A stretch of DNA of 64,000 bases from Gadus chalcogrammus (GCF_026213295.1 NC_079412.1:21116870-21180869), one strand, 5' to 3'; shown: positions 26,391-39,220, counted from the stretch's first letter. The notes: a model not told the origin generated them from the letters alone. Numbers and translations: made by a program.

Positions 26391-27090
26391 GAGACCACCT
26401 TAACAGCCTCAACTAAACAATACCACCTTAACAGTCTCCAAAAAAACAATACCACATTAACAATACCACCTTAACAGCCCCAAACCAAACAATACCACCT
26501 TAACAGCCCCAAACTAAACAATACCACCTTAACAGCCCCAAACCAAACAATACCACCTTAACAGCCCCAAACCAAACAATACCACCTTTACAGCCCGAAA
26601 CTAAACAATACCCCCTTTACAGCCCAAAACTAAGCAATACCCCCTTAACAGCCTCAATTACACAATACCACATAAACAGCCTCAAACTAAACAATACCAC
26701 CTTTACAGCCTCAAGCTAAACAATACCACCTTAACATCCTCAAACATAACAATACCACCTAACAGCCTTAAACTATAAAAATACCACCTTAACAGCCTCA
26801 AACTAAAACAATACCACCTTTACTGCCTCAAACTTAAGACTACATAACAGCCTCAACTAAAAAGACCACCTTAACAGCCTCAAACTAAAACAATACCACC
26901 GTAACAGCCTCAACCTAAACAATACCACCTTAAAAGCCTCAAACTAAAACAATACCACCTTAACAGTCTCCATCTATAGAATGCCATCTTAACAGACTCA
27001 AACTAAAACAATACCACCTTAACAGCCTCCATCTATAGAATGCCACCTTAAAATCCTCAAACTAAAACAATACCACCTTCAAAAACTCAG
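26391..27090. repeat. Minisatellite, about 28-32 bp unit
   Basis: More than twenty copies of a unit like AACAATACCACCTTAACAGC with CTCAAACTAA, varying in length. It lies just beyond the chst13 3' end. Confidence 0.95.
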
Positions 27091-27318
27091 ACACCTGAAC
27101 TGTCCCAGGCAGTCCTAGAAAGGGCATTTGAATCTGTTCCAACGCAGCAATTCCACCCATTGGCGTTTTGAGCTGAGCTGCAAACACAGTGAACAATTTC
27201 CTTGTCGTCCCCCGGGGGCCCGGATAGAGGCCCTTCTGTGTTCCGACTCGCTCCTCATTTCACTTCCCTTCCTGTTTCGGGAGACTGGCGAGCCTGGAGT
27301 CAAAAAGCGCTTCTTCTA

Positions 27319-27324
27319 TTTATT
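27319..27324 (-). terminator. Candidate polyadenylation signal of chst13
   Basis: AATAAA on the minus strand, about 208 bp after the chst13 stop codon. It is the first such hexamer after the stop. The cleavage site is not defined. Confidence 0.45.
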
Positions 27325-27531
27325 TTTCGAGCGGGCGAAGCAACAGAACCAAAGCCTGTCCCTTCCTCTGTCCGTCAGTCCGTCAAGTCGGCACAAAATG
27401 GATTCCCCTCGCCAAGGAACCCAACCAGAGGGCCTCAGTCTTTAACCTCCTTTACAGCGAGTACGTGCGGGAGGAACGCCCGAGAGACGTGAACAAAGTG
27501 CCGGGTTCCCCCTGATCCTCCCCGGTGTTCC

Positions 27532-28215
27532 TCAGGGCGTGCGGAGGTACCGCGGCATGGAGTAGTTGAACAGCAGGAAGTCCATGCGGTACATGTTGAC
27601 CAGCTTCTTCTGCAGGAAGGGGCTGACGTCCTGGAAGAAGCGCGCCGCCATGTCCCGGTCGGTGCGGGCGCTCTTCCCCGAGGAGGGGAACCGCACGCTG
27701 CCCTGGACGCCCGCCAGCGCCAGGACGGCCTGGGAGTCGGGCTCCAGCGTCTCGTACTTGCCCACCACGTCGTAGTGGATGAGGCAGGGGTGGCACAGCG
27801 AGTGCACCCGCTCCCAGTGCTCGTTCAGGGGCTCCTCGCGCTGCGTGCGGGGGTCCACCAGGTACTGGATGAACTCCCGGAAGGAGACGTCGGCGCCGGC
27901 CTCCACCGCACCGGGCCGCGCGCCGGGCCGGTGCCGGCGGATGATCTTGGTGCCGTAGCGCTTGTGGAAGGCCTCGTTGTAGCTGCGCGTGAACTTGTTG
28001 CGGTAGGCCGACACCAGCCGCTCGAAGGGCTCCCGCACAAACACGAACTTGAGGTAGGAGCGCAGCCGGCGGTTGATCTCGGCGGCCGGGAACTCGGAGA
28101 GCGTGCGCAGGTTGCCCGCCACGTGGGCCTCGTGGGCCGGGATGGCCAGCGGGTCCGAGTAGCGGCCGTCGCCCGTCAGCACCATCAGCACACGCTTCCA
28201 GTTGGTGCACGCCAC
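27532..28215 (-). CDS. chst13: chst13 exon 4, sulfotransferase catalytic domain
   Basis: This encodes the last 227 residues of a Golgi carbohydrate 4-O-sulfotransferase (sulfotransferase family 2), which moves sulfate from PAPS to the 4-position of GalNAc in chondroitin. It starts in phase 0 after CCAACAG| with [15 protein letters not shown], the 5'-phosphosulfate-binding site (protein residues 120-134). [18 protein letters not shown] (near residues 177-194) is the 3'-phosphate site, with the Arg and Ser in place. HTQREEP-like [17 protein letters not shown] and [17 protein letters not shown] follow, and the end is [12 protein letters not shown] with an Asn-Tyr-Ser sequon. [21 protein letters not shown] favours CHST13 over CHST11, but CHST11 cannot be fully excluded. 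The exon is very GC-rich, unlike its flanks. Confidence 0.93.
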   Translation of the reverse strand: MACTNWKRVLMVLTGDGRYSDPLAIPAHEAHVAGNLRTLSEFPAAEINRRLRSYLKFVFVREPFERLVSAYRNKFTRSYNEAFHKRYGTKIIRRHRPGARPGAVEAGADVSFREFIQYLVDPRTQREEPLNEHWERVHSLCHPCLIHYDVVGKYETLEPDSQAVLALAGVQGSVRFPSSGKSARTDRDMAARFFQDVSPFLQKKLVNMYRMDFLLFNYSMPRYLRTP

Positions 28216-28289
28216 CTGTTGGACGGGAGGGGAATCACTACCGCCGCACTGCACGCCTCAGGCCGGAGACAGACGGAGTACAGAGGGAA

Positions 28290-29035
28290 AGACGGACGGA
28301 CCTAGAGCTGAACCTAGATAGTGTTAGCAGTACCTCTAGTCAGACGTAGAGCTATATCTAGATAGTGTTAGCAGTACCTCTAGTCAGACCTAGAGCTGAA
28401 CCTAGATAGTGATAGATGTGTAAACAATCTAGTCAGACGTAGAGCTATATCTAGATAGTGTTAGCAGTACCTCTAGTCAGACCTAGAGCTGAACCTAGAT
28501 AGTGATAGATGTGTAAACAATCTAGTCAGACGTAGAGCTATATCTAGATAGTGTTAGCAGTACCTCTAGTCAGACGTAGAGCTATATCTAGATAATGATA
28601 GCAGTGTATATGTCTAGTCAGACCTAGAGCTATATCTAGATAATGATAGCAGTGTATATGTCTAGTCAGGCGTAGAGCTATATCTAGATAATGATAGCAG
28701 TGTATATGTCTAGTCAGGCGTAGAGCTATATCTAGATAATGATAGCAGTGTAAATGTCTAGTCAGGCGTAGAGCTATATCTAGATAATGATAGCAGTGTA
28801 TATGTCTAGTCAGGCGTAGAGCTATGTCTAGATAATGATAGCAGTGTATATGTCTAGTCAGGCGTAGAGCTATATCTAGATAATGATAGCAGTGTATATG
28901 TCCAGTCAGGCCTAGAGCTATATCTAGATAATGATAGCAGTACCTCTAGTCAGACCTAGAGCTATATCTAGATAATGATTGCACAATGCAGTGTATATGT
29001 CTAGTCAGGCGTAGAGCTGTATCTAGATGTGTCTC
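28290..29035. repeat. Minisatellite filling chst13 intron 3, about 46-60 bp unit
   Basis: About 15 units built on GTCAGACCTAGAGCTATATC and TAGATAATGATAGCAGTGTA, with an early block of variant units (TAGATAGTGTTAGCAGTACC). It occupies nearly all of the 842-bp intron. Confidence 0.95.
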
Positions 29036-29057
29036 TATATGATATCTGTGTGGTTAC

Positions 29058-29222
29058 CTTGGGCACGTAGCAGTAGATGAGGCCATGCTTGTCGTCCACG
29101 ATGAGGTGTCGGAGGTCGTCCGGGGACAGGACTCGCCTCTTCCTGGTCTGGCTAAGACACGCCTCCTCCAGCAGCTCGCGGCGGCCCCGTAGCGCCGACT
29201 GGGCGTACGATTGGTCAGAGTC
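29058..29222 (-). CDS. chst13: chst13 exon 3
   Basis: Fifty-five codons in phase 0 at both ends, from [13 protein letters not shown] to LIYCYVPK. It contains [19 protein letters not shown], which C4ST proteins carry just before the PAPS site. The splice after YCYVPK joins VACTNWKR exactly as in CHST11 and CHST13. The donor is CCCAAG|gtaacc, and the acceptor follows a C-rich tract. Confidence 0.92.
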
Positions 29223-30568
29223 CTGGGGGGGGCGGGGGGGGGGGGGCAGAGGGGTATGATTAGTGGGGGTCTCATGTACAACACTTCTATGACCACTAGG
29301 GTGATCTCCATGCTGATCTTCATGCATTCACGTATTCCTGCACACACACCTGTACAATAATGACCTGTGTGTAAGTTACCTGGACATTAGTGACCTTCAC
29401 ATTAGCCACCCGTTAATCATTATTAATGACGGGTATATACACACAACATATAATTAGTTGGCTGTTCATTGGGTACCTCACCATGAGTTACCTGTGCATT
29501 TATTAGCTGCACTTAATTACCTTTATACTAGCTACCTGTTAATCAGTTACCTGTACTGAAATACCTTTACACTAGCTACCTGTTGATCAGTTACCTGTTC
29601 TGAAATACCTTTACACTAGCTACCTGTTAATCAGTTACCTGTACTTAATTACCCGTACAAGGTAATACGGTGCCTGAACATGAGCAGGAACTGTTCACTA
29701 GTTACTTACAGTTTTAGTAACAGTACCAGTAGCAGTGGTACTAGTGTTACTGGGGAAGTAATCCCAGCCGTAGTTACCCTTTGCGACAATATCTGAAGAG
29801 ACTTGATCTCAAATGACTTCAACAGAGCAGACCTCATCACCACCAGGGTGGGCACTGGGGGGGGGGGGGGGGGTTCATGGTTTCCAGCCATGCCACCACA
29901 ACACTCCCAATATGATCCTTTTGTAGGAATCCAGCCTGCAAACATGCTCAGCATGACCCACTGATATCTAGGTCTGCTCTCGCCACTTGTTGTCAGAAGC
30001 TCTGTGGGGTCTGCTTGCATTCGAACGGTTCTGTTTATCCACTGACAAGGCGATTGAAGTCCCTACATAGTTCTCCTCTTTTAGAAGTGTTTTTACTGTA
30101 ATTCTGATTGCACGCTACGATTGTCCCAAACCTCACTTTAACATACTTTAAGGATGGAGGCGTCTGCTAAACGCAAATGTAATGTAATGGGGTGTGATGT
30201 ACATTATGGGATGGAAAGATGTTTGTGTCCTGGACTCTTATCCAGGCCGATGTTTGGATTGGAAGCCGGTGGTGCTGGGAGATGAATGGCCACCCGTCTG
30301 GCCCCGAGGACTGGTGTGTTAGGACATGTTATGAAGGCCAGGAACCTGTTTTCATTAAGAACTGTGAGCTTTGAAACAGGAAACCATTTAGCCAGAGGGA
30401 TCTCACTGCCTGGAGGAGGACACACCTTCACGTCTCCCAGCAGACGGAGGCATTAGAAACTAACGGGGAAATGTGAAAATGTAATCCATTACTGAATGCT
30501 ATATTATTATATTTCATCTTCATGTCAAGTTGAGCCGTTAAGAACGTCTCATTTGTCAGAGAGGGAGA

Positions 30569-30609
<41 letters not shown>

Positions 30610-30746
30610 GTGCGTGTGTGGATGTGTGTGTGTGTTGTTTGTGTGTATTTGTTGTTCTGCATGTATGTGTTGTTATGCATGTTTGTATATGTGTTGTTGT
30701 GCATGTGTGTGTGTAGCTGTGTGTGTGTGTGTGTTTGTGTCCCCAC
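29223..30746 (-). other. chst13 intron 2
   Basis: Holds a minisatellite at about 29345-29660 built on GTTACCTGTACTGAAATACC and TTTACACTAGCTACCTGTTA, a 17-19 bp G run near 29857, and a (TG)n tract near 30575-30740 that ends beside the exon 2 donor. A SINE tail (GGCGTCTGCTAAACGCAAAT then GTAATGTAATG) is at 30155-30190. No extra exon was seen. Confidence 0.7.
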
Positions 30747-30844
30747 CTGGTCTCCGTTGTAGAGGGACCGCAGGGGGTTTCTCCCGCTCCTCCCGAGGGG
30801 GGGGTGGGTGGAGGTGGAGGTGGTGCTGGTGATGGGCTCCACAT
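30747..30844 (-). CDS. chst13: chst13 exon 2, stem region
   Basis: Ninety-eight bases: two bases complete an Asp codon, then 32 codons (VEPITSTTSTSTHPP, GRSGRNPLRSLYNGDQ). It starts after TCTGCAG|AT and ends in phase 0 at CAG|gtgggg. It forms the Ser/Thr-rich stem between the membrane anchor and the catalytic domain. RSPLQELYN-like RNPLRSLYN agrees with the C4ST family at this place. Confidence 0.85.
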
Positions 30845-30851
30845 CTGCAGA

Positions 30852-31268
30852 CACAACACAGATCTCAGACCAGGTCCTTCACACAGATCTCAGACCAGGT
30901 CCTTAACACAGATCTCAGACCAGGTCCTTAACACAGATCTCAGACCAGGTCCTTCACACAGATCTTAGTCCAGGTCCTCAACACAGATCTCAGACCAGGT
31001 CCTTAACACAGATCTCAGACCAGGTCCTTAACCAGATCTCAGACCAGGTCCCCGACACTGATCTCAGACCAGGTCCTTAACACAGATCTCAGACCAGGTT
31101 CTTAACACAGATCTCAGACCAGGTCCTTAACACTGATCTCAGACCAGGTCCTTAACACAGATCTCAGACCAGGTCCTTAACACAGATCTTAGTCCAGGTC
31201 CTTAACACAGATCTTAGTCCAGGTCCTTAACACAGATCTCAGACCAGGTCCCCGACACAGACCTTAGT
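30852..31268. repeat. Minisatellite, about 30 bp unit, in chst13 intron 1
   Basis: About 14 copies of CACAGATCTCAGACCAGGTC with CTTAA. It ends within about ten bases of the acceptor of exon 2. A few units read TTAGTCC in place of CAGACC. Confidence 0.95.
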
Positions 31269-31329
31269 CCTGTAGGCGGCTGTAACTCAGGCATTTAAAC
31301 ACGCACACACACACCCAAGCACAAACGCA

Positions 31330-31334
31330 CGCAC

Positions 31335-31395
<61 letters not shown>
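31330..31395. repeat. (AC)n microsatellite
   Basis: Pure AC run in chst13 intron 1. The following sequence to about 32170 is unique, with a small CACCACCAACACCACC stretch near 32012-32045. Confidence 0.9.
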
Positions 31396-31398
<3 letters not shown>

Positions 31399-32174
31399 GA
31401 AAGGTCCTGACAGACCTACTGAGACAAGGTGCTAGGTTTCTTGCTCCAAAGGCAAGTCGAAAGTGCAGCCGAGGAATTTAATCAGCAACTGTTTGGGTGC
31501 CATCCACCTCCTTCACTCATAATAAACCCCTTCCAGATGAAGGTACGGGAGTCTGGTCAGGCTGGAAGGTAGTGTTTGTCAGACTTGGAGGTGGTGTTTG
31601 CTGTGATATTGCGATTCCAGAAGATAGAACACAAGGAAATCTTTTTCTGTTGTTGACTGACGATTCACCCGTCTGAATCCAAACCTTCTACTTATCAGAT
31701 GGAAGACGTGTTTCGTATGCGTTTGTGTGGCTAGCTACCTCGTCTTTCACGCATCGACTAAACCAAATCTCCTTGGGTGGGGTGAGATAACAGAGAGATG
31801 TCATGGAGTTTCTCCCTCAATGATAAAATACAGAGAAACAGATGAAGGGACCAACCAGCTGTTGGGCAAAGACTGGACAATAAAGAGAACCAGATCTTTA
31901 TGAGGATAAGATCAGAGAAACGAGAGATGTGACTCAGTCTGCTTCATGGTGTTATCTGCTGGATCCATTAGGAATCATTGAGGATCTAGACTTCCTCTGA
32001 ACTATTCTCCACCACCACCACCACCAACACCACCAACACCACCAGAAGCTCCGCCCAGCACCTCCACCCACCAGGGTGGTGAAGATGGGACAGAGGTGAG
32101 GCAGAGCCAGGGCTGGCCCCAAGGAGCCCAGGGGGTCTTCCGCAGACCCCCAGACTACTGGACCAGCGTGTCTG

Positions 32175-32412
32175 AGGAGGATTAGCTCAGGAGGTAGAGC
32201 AGTTGTCTTGTAACCGAAAGGTTGCTAGTTCGATCCCCAGCTCCTCCTAGCTGAGTGTTGATGTGTCCCTGAGCAAGACACTTAACCCTAACTGCTCCTG
32301 ACGAGCTGGCTGTCGCCTTGGATGGTTGACTCTGCCGTCGGTGTGTCAATGTGTGTATTAGCTGATGTAAGTCGCTTCGGATAAAAGCGGCTGCTAAATG
32401 CCCTGATTGTAA
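32175..32412 (+). mobile_element. tRNA-derived SINE, plus orientation
   Basis: It begins GAGGATTAGCTCAGGAGGTA with A box, then AAGGTTGCTAGTTCGATCCC (B box), then the body with GAGCAAGACACTTAACCC and a 3' end GTCGCTTCGGATAAAAGCGG with tail GATTGTAATTGTA. The tRNA-like head folds plausibly, but it is followed by SINE body, so it is not a tRNA gene. Confidence 0.9.
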
Positions 32413-32502
32413 TTGTAGACCGATGAGAAGGAGATGAAATGAGAGACAGAAAGAGAGAGAGCGGACAAAGAGAGAGTACGTGATATCTACCCTACGGGGT
32501 GT

Positions 32503-32727
32503 CATTTGCATTTAGCAGACGCTTTTAGCAAAGCGACTAACAACGGTTAATACACGCATTGACACATCGACAGTGGAGTCAACCGTGCAAGGCGACAGCC
32601 AGCTCGTCGGGAGCAGTTAGGGTTAAGGGTCTTTCTAAGGGACACCTTGACACCAAGCTAGGGGGAGCCCAGGGATCGAACTAGCAACCTCCTGGATACA
32701 ATTCAACCTGCTCTACCTCCTGAGCTC
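32503..32727 (-). mobile_element. tRNA-derived SINE, minus orientation
   Basis: It starts TTTGCATTTAGCAGACGCTT and ends with GATCGAACTAGCAACCTCCT and CTGAGC, the reverse of the copy at 32175. The two lie tail to tail about 90 bp apart in chst13 intron 1. Confidence 0.9.
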
Positions 32728-32894
32728 ACCCAACCCAATAATGTCTCCGGAGATGATTAAAGAGTAAGGCCCGGTTCCAGGAAACAGACTCTCACCCTTC
32801 CCATGACCTGGATAACTAAACTGCGCTGACAATCGATATGTCACATCTTCTTAAACCTGTTTTCTAGAACTTCGTCATTTAGTTTCATTTGTCA

Positions 32895-32897
<3 letters not shown>

Positions 32898-32970
<73 letters not shown>
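32898..32970. repeat. (AG)n microsatellite
   Basis: Pure AG run in chst13 intron 1. Confidence 0.95.
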
Positions 32971-32972
<2 letters not shown>

Positions 32973-33192
32973 ACACACAGTGTCTTGTCTGGTCTAGTCT
33001 GCTCTAGTGCCTAGTAAAGACCATTGGGACATTGCTATTCATCATCAACAATGCGTCCACACACGTCTGTCGTCACCACTTCCCCTGTAACACACACACG
33101 CCCGCACACACAGACACACACATACACACACGCACGCACACACACACCGACTGCCAGGCCCCCACGAGAACAGCAGCAGCAGCAGTCGATGA

Positions 33193-33380
33193 CAGTTTCA
33201 AGCTATGAGATTTAAAGAGCCAGTGAACTCTTCGCTGATTCAGATTAATTCAACACTATGAGATTTAAAGAGCCAGTGAGCTCTTCGCTGAATTGGATGT
33301 GTTCAACACTATGTAATTTAAAGAGCCAGTAAAACCACTTTCTCAGATGGAATTTGAACATTTTGTGATTTAAAAAAATG
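33193..33380. repeat. Three tandem units of about 61 bp
   Basis: CTATGAGATTTAAAGAGCCA and GTGAACTCTTCGCTGA recur three times, the last degenerate. This is probably part of a dispersed repeat. Confidence 0.75.
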
Positions 33381-33484
33381 TGTTTTGGAGTTTTAGGAAA
33401 GAGGGGGCGGGTGTTATCTCCATGGTTACGACCCAAACCCACTTTATGATAGTTTTTTTACTACCGTCGTTGTGTAACTTATGA

Positions 33485-33935
33485 GCTCATCTCCAGAGGT
33501 CTCGAAACAGCCCTAGGACCTGGTCCCGAGGGGGCCAGGTCCACGAGGTCTCTTAACAGTCCATGACCTGGTCCTGAGTGGTTCAGGTCCACGAGGTCTC
33601 TAAACAGACCAGGACCTGGTCCTGAGTGGTCCAGGTCCACGAGGTCTCTAGACAGTCCATGACCTGGTCCTGAGTGGTCCAGGTCCACGAGGTCTCTAAA
33701 CAGTCCATGACCTGAGGGGTTCAGGTCCACGAGGTCTCTAAACAGTCCATGACCTGGTCCTGAGTGGTCCAGGTCCACGAGGTCTCTAAACAGTCCATGA
33801 CCTGAGGGGTTCAGGTCCACGAGGTCTCTAAACAGTCCACGACCCAGTCCTGAGTAGTCCAGGTCTAGAGGTCTCTAAACAGCCCTGGGTCCTGTGGGGT
33901 CCAGCTCTTAGAGGTCTCTAAACATCCTGGGACCT
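33485..33935. repeat. Minisatellite, about 43-60 bp unit
   Basis: Eight to nine copies of TCCACGAGGTCTCTAAACAG and TCCATGACCTGGTCCTGAGT, with one 16-bp-shorter variant alternating. It is in chst13 intron 1. The long open frame on the minus strand is produced by the repeat. Confidence 0.95.
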
Positions 33936-34059
33936 CAGGAAACATCAGGGACATTAAACAGACCTCAAGGACACTTTCTACAAACACTGTTCCATCACCC
34001 ATGTAAATATTGCCTCACAGTCCCCTGATACATACACAGAGAAGCCTGGAAGAGAGGGG

Positions 34060-34433
<374 letters not shown>

Positions 34434-34434
<1 letters not shown>

Positions 34435-34536
34435 TGTGTGTGTGTGTGAAAGAAAATATAATATTCCAGTATGCTAATGTATTCTCTAGTCTGGTACTGT
34501 AGTGTGTGAAATCGTGTTTAATGATAGCAGTTGTGA

Positions 34537-34603
<67 letters not shown>

Positions 34604-34605
34604 CA
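34434..34605. repeat. Dispersed repeat copy flanked by microsatellites
   Basis: ATATAATATTCCAGTATGCT, TCTCTAGTCTGGTACTGTAG and TCGTGTTTAATGATAGCAGT also occur at 54915-55015 with few differences. Here an (AG)n run interrupts the element before ACTCACAAC. Confidence 0.85.
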
Positions 34606-35335
34606 CAACAATTTGGATCCTCTGTTGTGGGATGATAAAGGGACTCATCAGAAGGCTGCGGGGCTTGGAAGGAGAGCTAAACCTGACCCCGCCCACCCAC
34701 AACCGGTCAACAGAAACTGTCCTCCTTTGACAGGTGACCCCATCACAGCAGCAGGTAGGCTAGCTGTCCCCTCCCACAGGTGGACCCTCCACAGCAGGAG
34801 GCAGACTGGTTCTGCATGACTTCTGCAGCTCAGGCCACGCACATCGATGCTTCATCCACCAAAAGATCTCCAAAGATGCTCATCCATTCACTGGGAAAAC
34901 CCTGTCAGGGAAACGGATGAAATGGAGAGGGCCTTCATTGAGGCAGGACCTGGACCGGATCGGACCTAGCCCAGACCTTGGCAGCTAGGCCACAGTGGTC
35001 TGGGTTGGTCTGGGCTGGACCTGAAACGGGGAAACAGTGTTCCAGTGTTGATGCAACCGGTGTTGAAAAACAGTTAGTGAAAACGGTTGGTCGAAACTCG
35101 AGTTGGGGCGAAATTTAGTTTTATATTTAGCCTGCGTTATTTGGAAACGGCGAGCGCGGATGTGTCAACACACCGCGCCACCATAGAGGTTGCTGCCATC
35201 GCCGTCGCCATGGTAACGCCAGCGGGGCAGAATCCATCAGGACTTAGGGGACAGGTGTGAGGTTCGAGCAGGGTCACATGACCGGCCTTGTCACATAAGT
35301 GCCGAGCTGCCCTCGCTTGTTAGGACGTGAACCCT

Positions 35336-35463
<128 letters not shown>

Positions 35464-35744
35464 CTCAAAAACCACAGACAGAACACGTGTACGTTATGGT
35501 GATTGGCTCCTCTCTACAAGAACTTCTGAACATTTCTTAGGGAGATAAGAGACAGGATAGTGGTGGGAAAACTGAAACAGCGAGAGAGGTAGAAAGAGAG
35601 GACTGCTGTGGCGATCCATCCATTAACTGTAACTGATCCCCTGTTAATCCATTATGCACATCAATTATGAATGGACTGTAGGATAACACTGCTCCCCGCT
35701 ATGAGGAACGTTGTACGCTGTGTTCTTTCCTTGAATTAATGATT

Positions 35745-35751
<7 letters not shown>

Positions 35752-35820
<69 letters not shown>
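35752..35820. repeat. (AG)n microsatellite
   Basis: Pure AG run. The sequence between here and 36500 is unique, with a short (TA)n at 36105-36123. Confidence 0.95.
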
Positions 35821-35822
<2 letters not shown>

Positions 35823-36519
35823 GTGAATAAATCTGTCCAGTAGGATCAGTTTCCTTAGCTTTGCTCTCTGAGTCTCAGGTTGGGATCCATTCTGGTTACT
35901 ATTAATCTCAGCTGCACTAGCTTTAGAGCAGCTGATGAGGCAGGAGAGATTATGAATGGCTCGTAATAAAGGGCCATTTGCTGGTCCCTGAAGATATCCC
36001 TTTCCTGAGGGCTGGATCACAACGTAATCTACAGGAAGACAGACAATGCACTCACAACAATACTACCAGCGGAGCTGCTTTCTAGCCCTGCTATAGCCTG
36101 GCTGTATATATATATATATATATGAAAAAATAAAGCAAGCTATGACTTGTCAAGGATTAGAATGATTTGGTAGATAAGAGAGCACAAAAAGCAAACATGT
36201 CACCCCGGTTTGTTGGTTTTTACTGTCACAGAGGATGACTTCAGGGTTGTCATGTGAAGTTCAGGTTCAGCTTGGGTTCCAGGGAAGGGAAGAGGTGAAT
36301 GTTTTAAACTAACCGTATGCGTCACCTCCTGTTGAGTTGGCAGAAAGTTTAGTTCCCTATTATGAGTGTCATCAGTTGCTTGGTCACAAGCTAAAGGTTA
36401 TTAACGGTTGACAAGCAGCCATGACAAGCATGTTATCACAAGTTATCGTATCAGTTGAAAACATACAGCTATTAAATATATGAATTATACTTAATATAAG
36501 GTTACTGATAACTATACTC

Positions 36520-36800
36520 CAGAGATAGGTTGTAAGTATACAGTAACTCTCATATATGGTAACTATACTAAGTATACGATAACTATACTAAATACACGGT
36601 AACTATACTCCATACACGGTAACTATACTACACACACGGTAACTATATGAGAAACAGAGTAACTATAGTGGATATATACGGTAACTATACTAGATACACG
36701 TAACTATAATAGTAACACGGTAACTATACAAGATATACAGTAACTATACTAGATATACAGTAACTAATAATTACTGTATATAGTTAAAAAACTATCCTAG
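36520..36800. repeat. Minisatellite, about 20 bp unit
   Basis: Copies of GGTAACTATACTAGATACAC with many substitutions, about twelve units, in chst13 intron 1. Confidence 0.85.
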
Positions 36801-36879
36801 ATACACAGGGACTCTACTGGTAAGCTGGCCTTGTTCATCTCACTGCTGTTCATCACGAGTCATCACGTCCCCCACAGTC

Positions 36880-37002
<123 letters not shown>

Positions 37003-37301
37003 CTAGGGAGGGAAGTGATGAAGGAAGCGGAGCGTTGTAAACGTGTAGCCCCGGTACAGTGGCCGGTGTGAGGATGAATTCACGGCCGTCATGGTGGGCG
37101 GCGTGGGGGTGATGAGCCGGTTCATGACAAATGGCCTCTCAGGTGTCTCTTCAGAATGAATGTTGGGGCATGTTGGTACAAATTGGTTGGTCTTCACAAA
37201 TCGTATCATTTACCAATCGCTTCTCAGCCATTTTAAAAAAGAACGTATCCGTTTCACCGAATCTCTTTTAGTTTGCACGGCATTGCTTTGCGCTCATCTT
37301 C

Positions 37302-37424
<123 letters not shown>

Positions 37425-37982
37425 GGTTAAGTCCCATAAACCGTTGAACACTACAGTCCTCCAGGTCCATCTCTGACCCCCCTAGCACCTCCGCTGTCAC
37501 CCTAGGGGGGCCATCCGCCGGGCCGTGCCCGGGCCGGGCATGCGGGAGGCCGGGGGTCCGAGAGGGGAACGGGTCGGGGTGATTAGGCAGAGGAATGCGG
37601 GGGTCTCCTGGAAGGGGCTTCTCAAAACATTCCACCCCTCTCCACACACTGCGCTTATTCATATTCTCCCCCCTTTCATTGTGTCTCTTGTTTCTGTTTT
37701 CCTTGCGCGCGAGTCCCTCGCTGCGTGCGTTGACGCACGCACGCAAACGCACGCCGCGAGGGACTGCGCGCACTCTGGCTGTTTACAAAGAGCGACCGGA
37801 CATGGTTTAGTGGAGGGAAAAGGGATATAAGTTGGGCTGGCATCTTAAATCAGGTGTGTCCTGGCCGTGGAGAAGGTTAACTCAGCGTGACTAACGGTGA
37901 CCATCCGACACGGATCCGTTCTACCGTCAATCATCCCAGGTGGGAGCGATTGATTCACCCGTTATACATGCGAGGGTCTTAC

Positions 37983-38076
37983 CTTGCTTGGTGACGGTCT
38001 GGAGGTAGAGGACAAGGGCGACCAGCGAACCGAGGCATGTGGCCAGGACCATGCGTCCCCCGCGGGGCATCCTCAT
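37983..38076 (-). CDS. chst13: chst13 exon 1, signal anchor
   Basis: Ninety-four bases encode 31 residues and the first base of an Asp codon, which exon 2 completes. The product starts MRMPRGG and has the type II signal anchor RMVLATCLGSLVALVLYLQ (residues 8-26), placing the enzyme in the Golgi membrane with the catalytic domain in the lumen. CHST11 has a very similar MVLATCLGS start. An in-frame TGA lies at 38083-38085, two codons before the ATG, so no longer start exists on this exon. The donor is AAGCAAG|gtaag. The full protein is 346 residues, against 341 in human CHST13 and 352 in CHST11 as I recall them. Confidence 0.88.
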
Positions 38077-38085
38077 CCTGGGTCA

Positions 38086-39220
38086 CCGGGTCCCGGTCCG
38101 TCCCGATCCCGGGTTCGACACGAGACCGCCCCGTCAATCACAGCTAGGAGCCGGTGTCTCCACAAACCGAATCCAATCTGCTGGAGTAATTAGAAACCAA
38201 ACTGGATTCCGTGGTTTACCGTTACTTAAACCGGGCTATAGTGTTCCGGGTCTGCGGGTGATTTAAAACCATCACGACCATGAGTTCGGCTGCAAACTAA
38301 CGAGAAGTCGGTTCGCTCTCGTTCGCTGCTCACTTTGTCTCTTCTTGGAGGACCAGCCCGATCTAGCAGCTACTTTTTTCGAGGTCTCGGAAAACTTGTG
38401 TAGAGCTACAGCCTGCTGCACCGCCCCCCCCCCCCCCCCTCGGAGCAGGACCGGGGCAGGGTGCCATGACGTCACGCCCACTTCCCCGTTACTTTGTGAC
38501 AAAGCGCACAGGAGTACTCTCTCGCTCACACGGACATGTGTCAGCCTCTATTCGTGTCTGAGGTCAGCAATACTGCCTGCATCATGGTTATCATCGTCAT
38601 AGTTTCGGGTCTTCATCATCTCCGTAGTAACACCGGTGGAGTAGAATCCCCACGTCATCACCTGGGCAACCACAACTGAAACGAGAAAAGAGTTTCAAAA
38701 CAGGCTTACTACAACGATTGCAAGATAGCCTACATAAATACTGTATATGTTTATGACAGGCTGTATTATATATTATATATTTTTTAGGTTAATGATAAAT
38801 GGCAATAGTGGGGGAAATACAAATAGGCATACAGCATTTTAAATTGAGTGTAACGATACAAATATAAATGATATTATCATAATCCAGTTATATATATGTA
38901 TGATTCATTTGTAAATTTCCTCCAAATGTAATATTTCTCCCTAATGCGGTGTGTCCACAGTGCGACACAAAGTTCCCTTTGTGTCCACACACAGCCATGG
39001 TCCAGGAATATCTCCGGAACATTCAGGCAAAACACCATGGAAACTTTTCACTCAGAGATCACAGCAGATCCGTTTATCTCTGGTTCCCAAATTTAGTTTA
39101 GAAGTGAGTCTTGTTGGTTTGACTCAAAGAATGACACGGGTTTCCAGTGGAACACAAAACCGGCTCCTGGGTCCTAGTGTCCGGACACACATGCTATAAT
39201 ACTGCTGCCGCAGCTCACTT
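38086..39220 (-). other. chst13 upstream region, probable promoter and 5' UTR
   Basis: GC-rich near the start codon, including a 17-bp C run at about 38424-38440. No TATA box can be assigned. Further upstream (38700-38950) it is AT-rich and featureless. Confidence 0.35.

Noticed and set aside
27775..28305. 176-codon plus-strand frame opposite chst13 exon 4
   Set aside because: It is a shadow of a very GC-rich real exon, with no family resemblance.
32175..32246. tRNA gene
   Set aside because: The head has A and B boxes but is followed by SINE body and tail, and related copies occur elsewhere in the window.
33479..33820. 113-codon frame of DLVDLNPSGHGLFR repeats on the minus strand
   Set aside because: It is a translation of an intronic minisatellite within chst13, with no unique flank.
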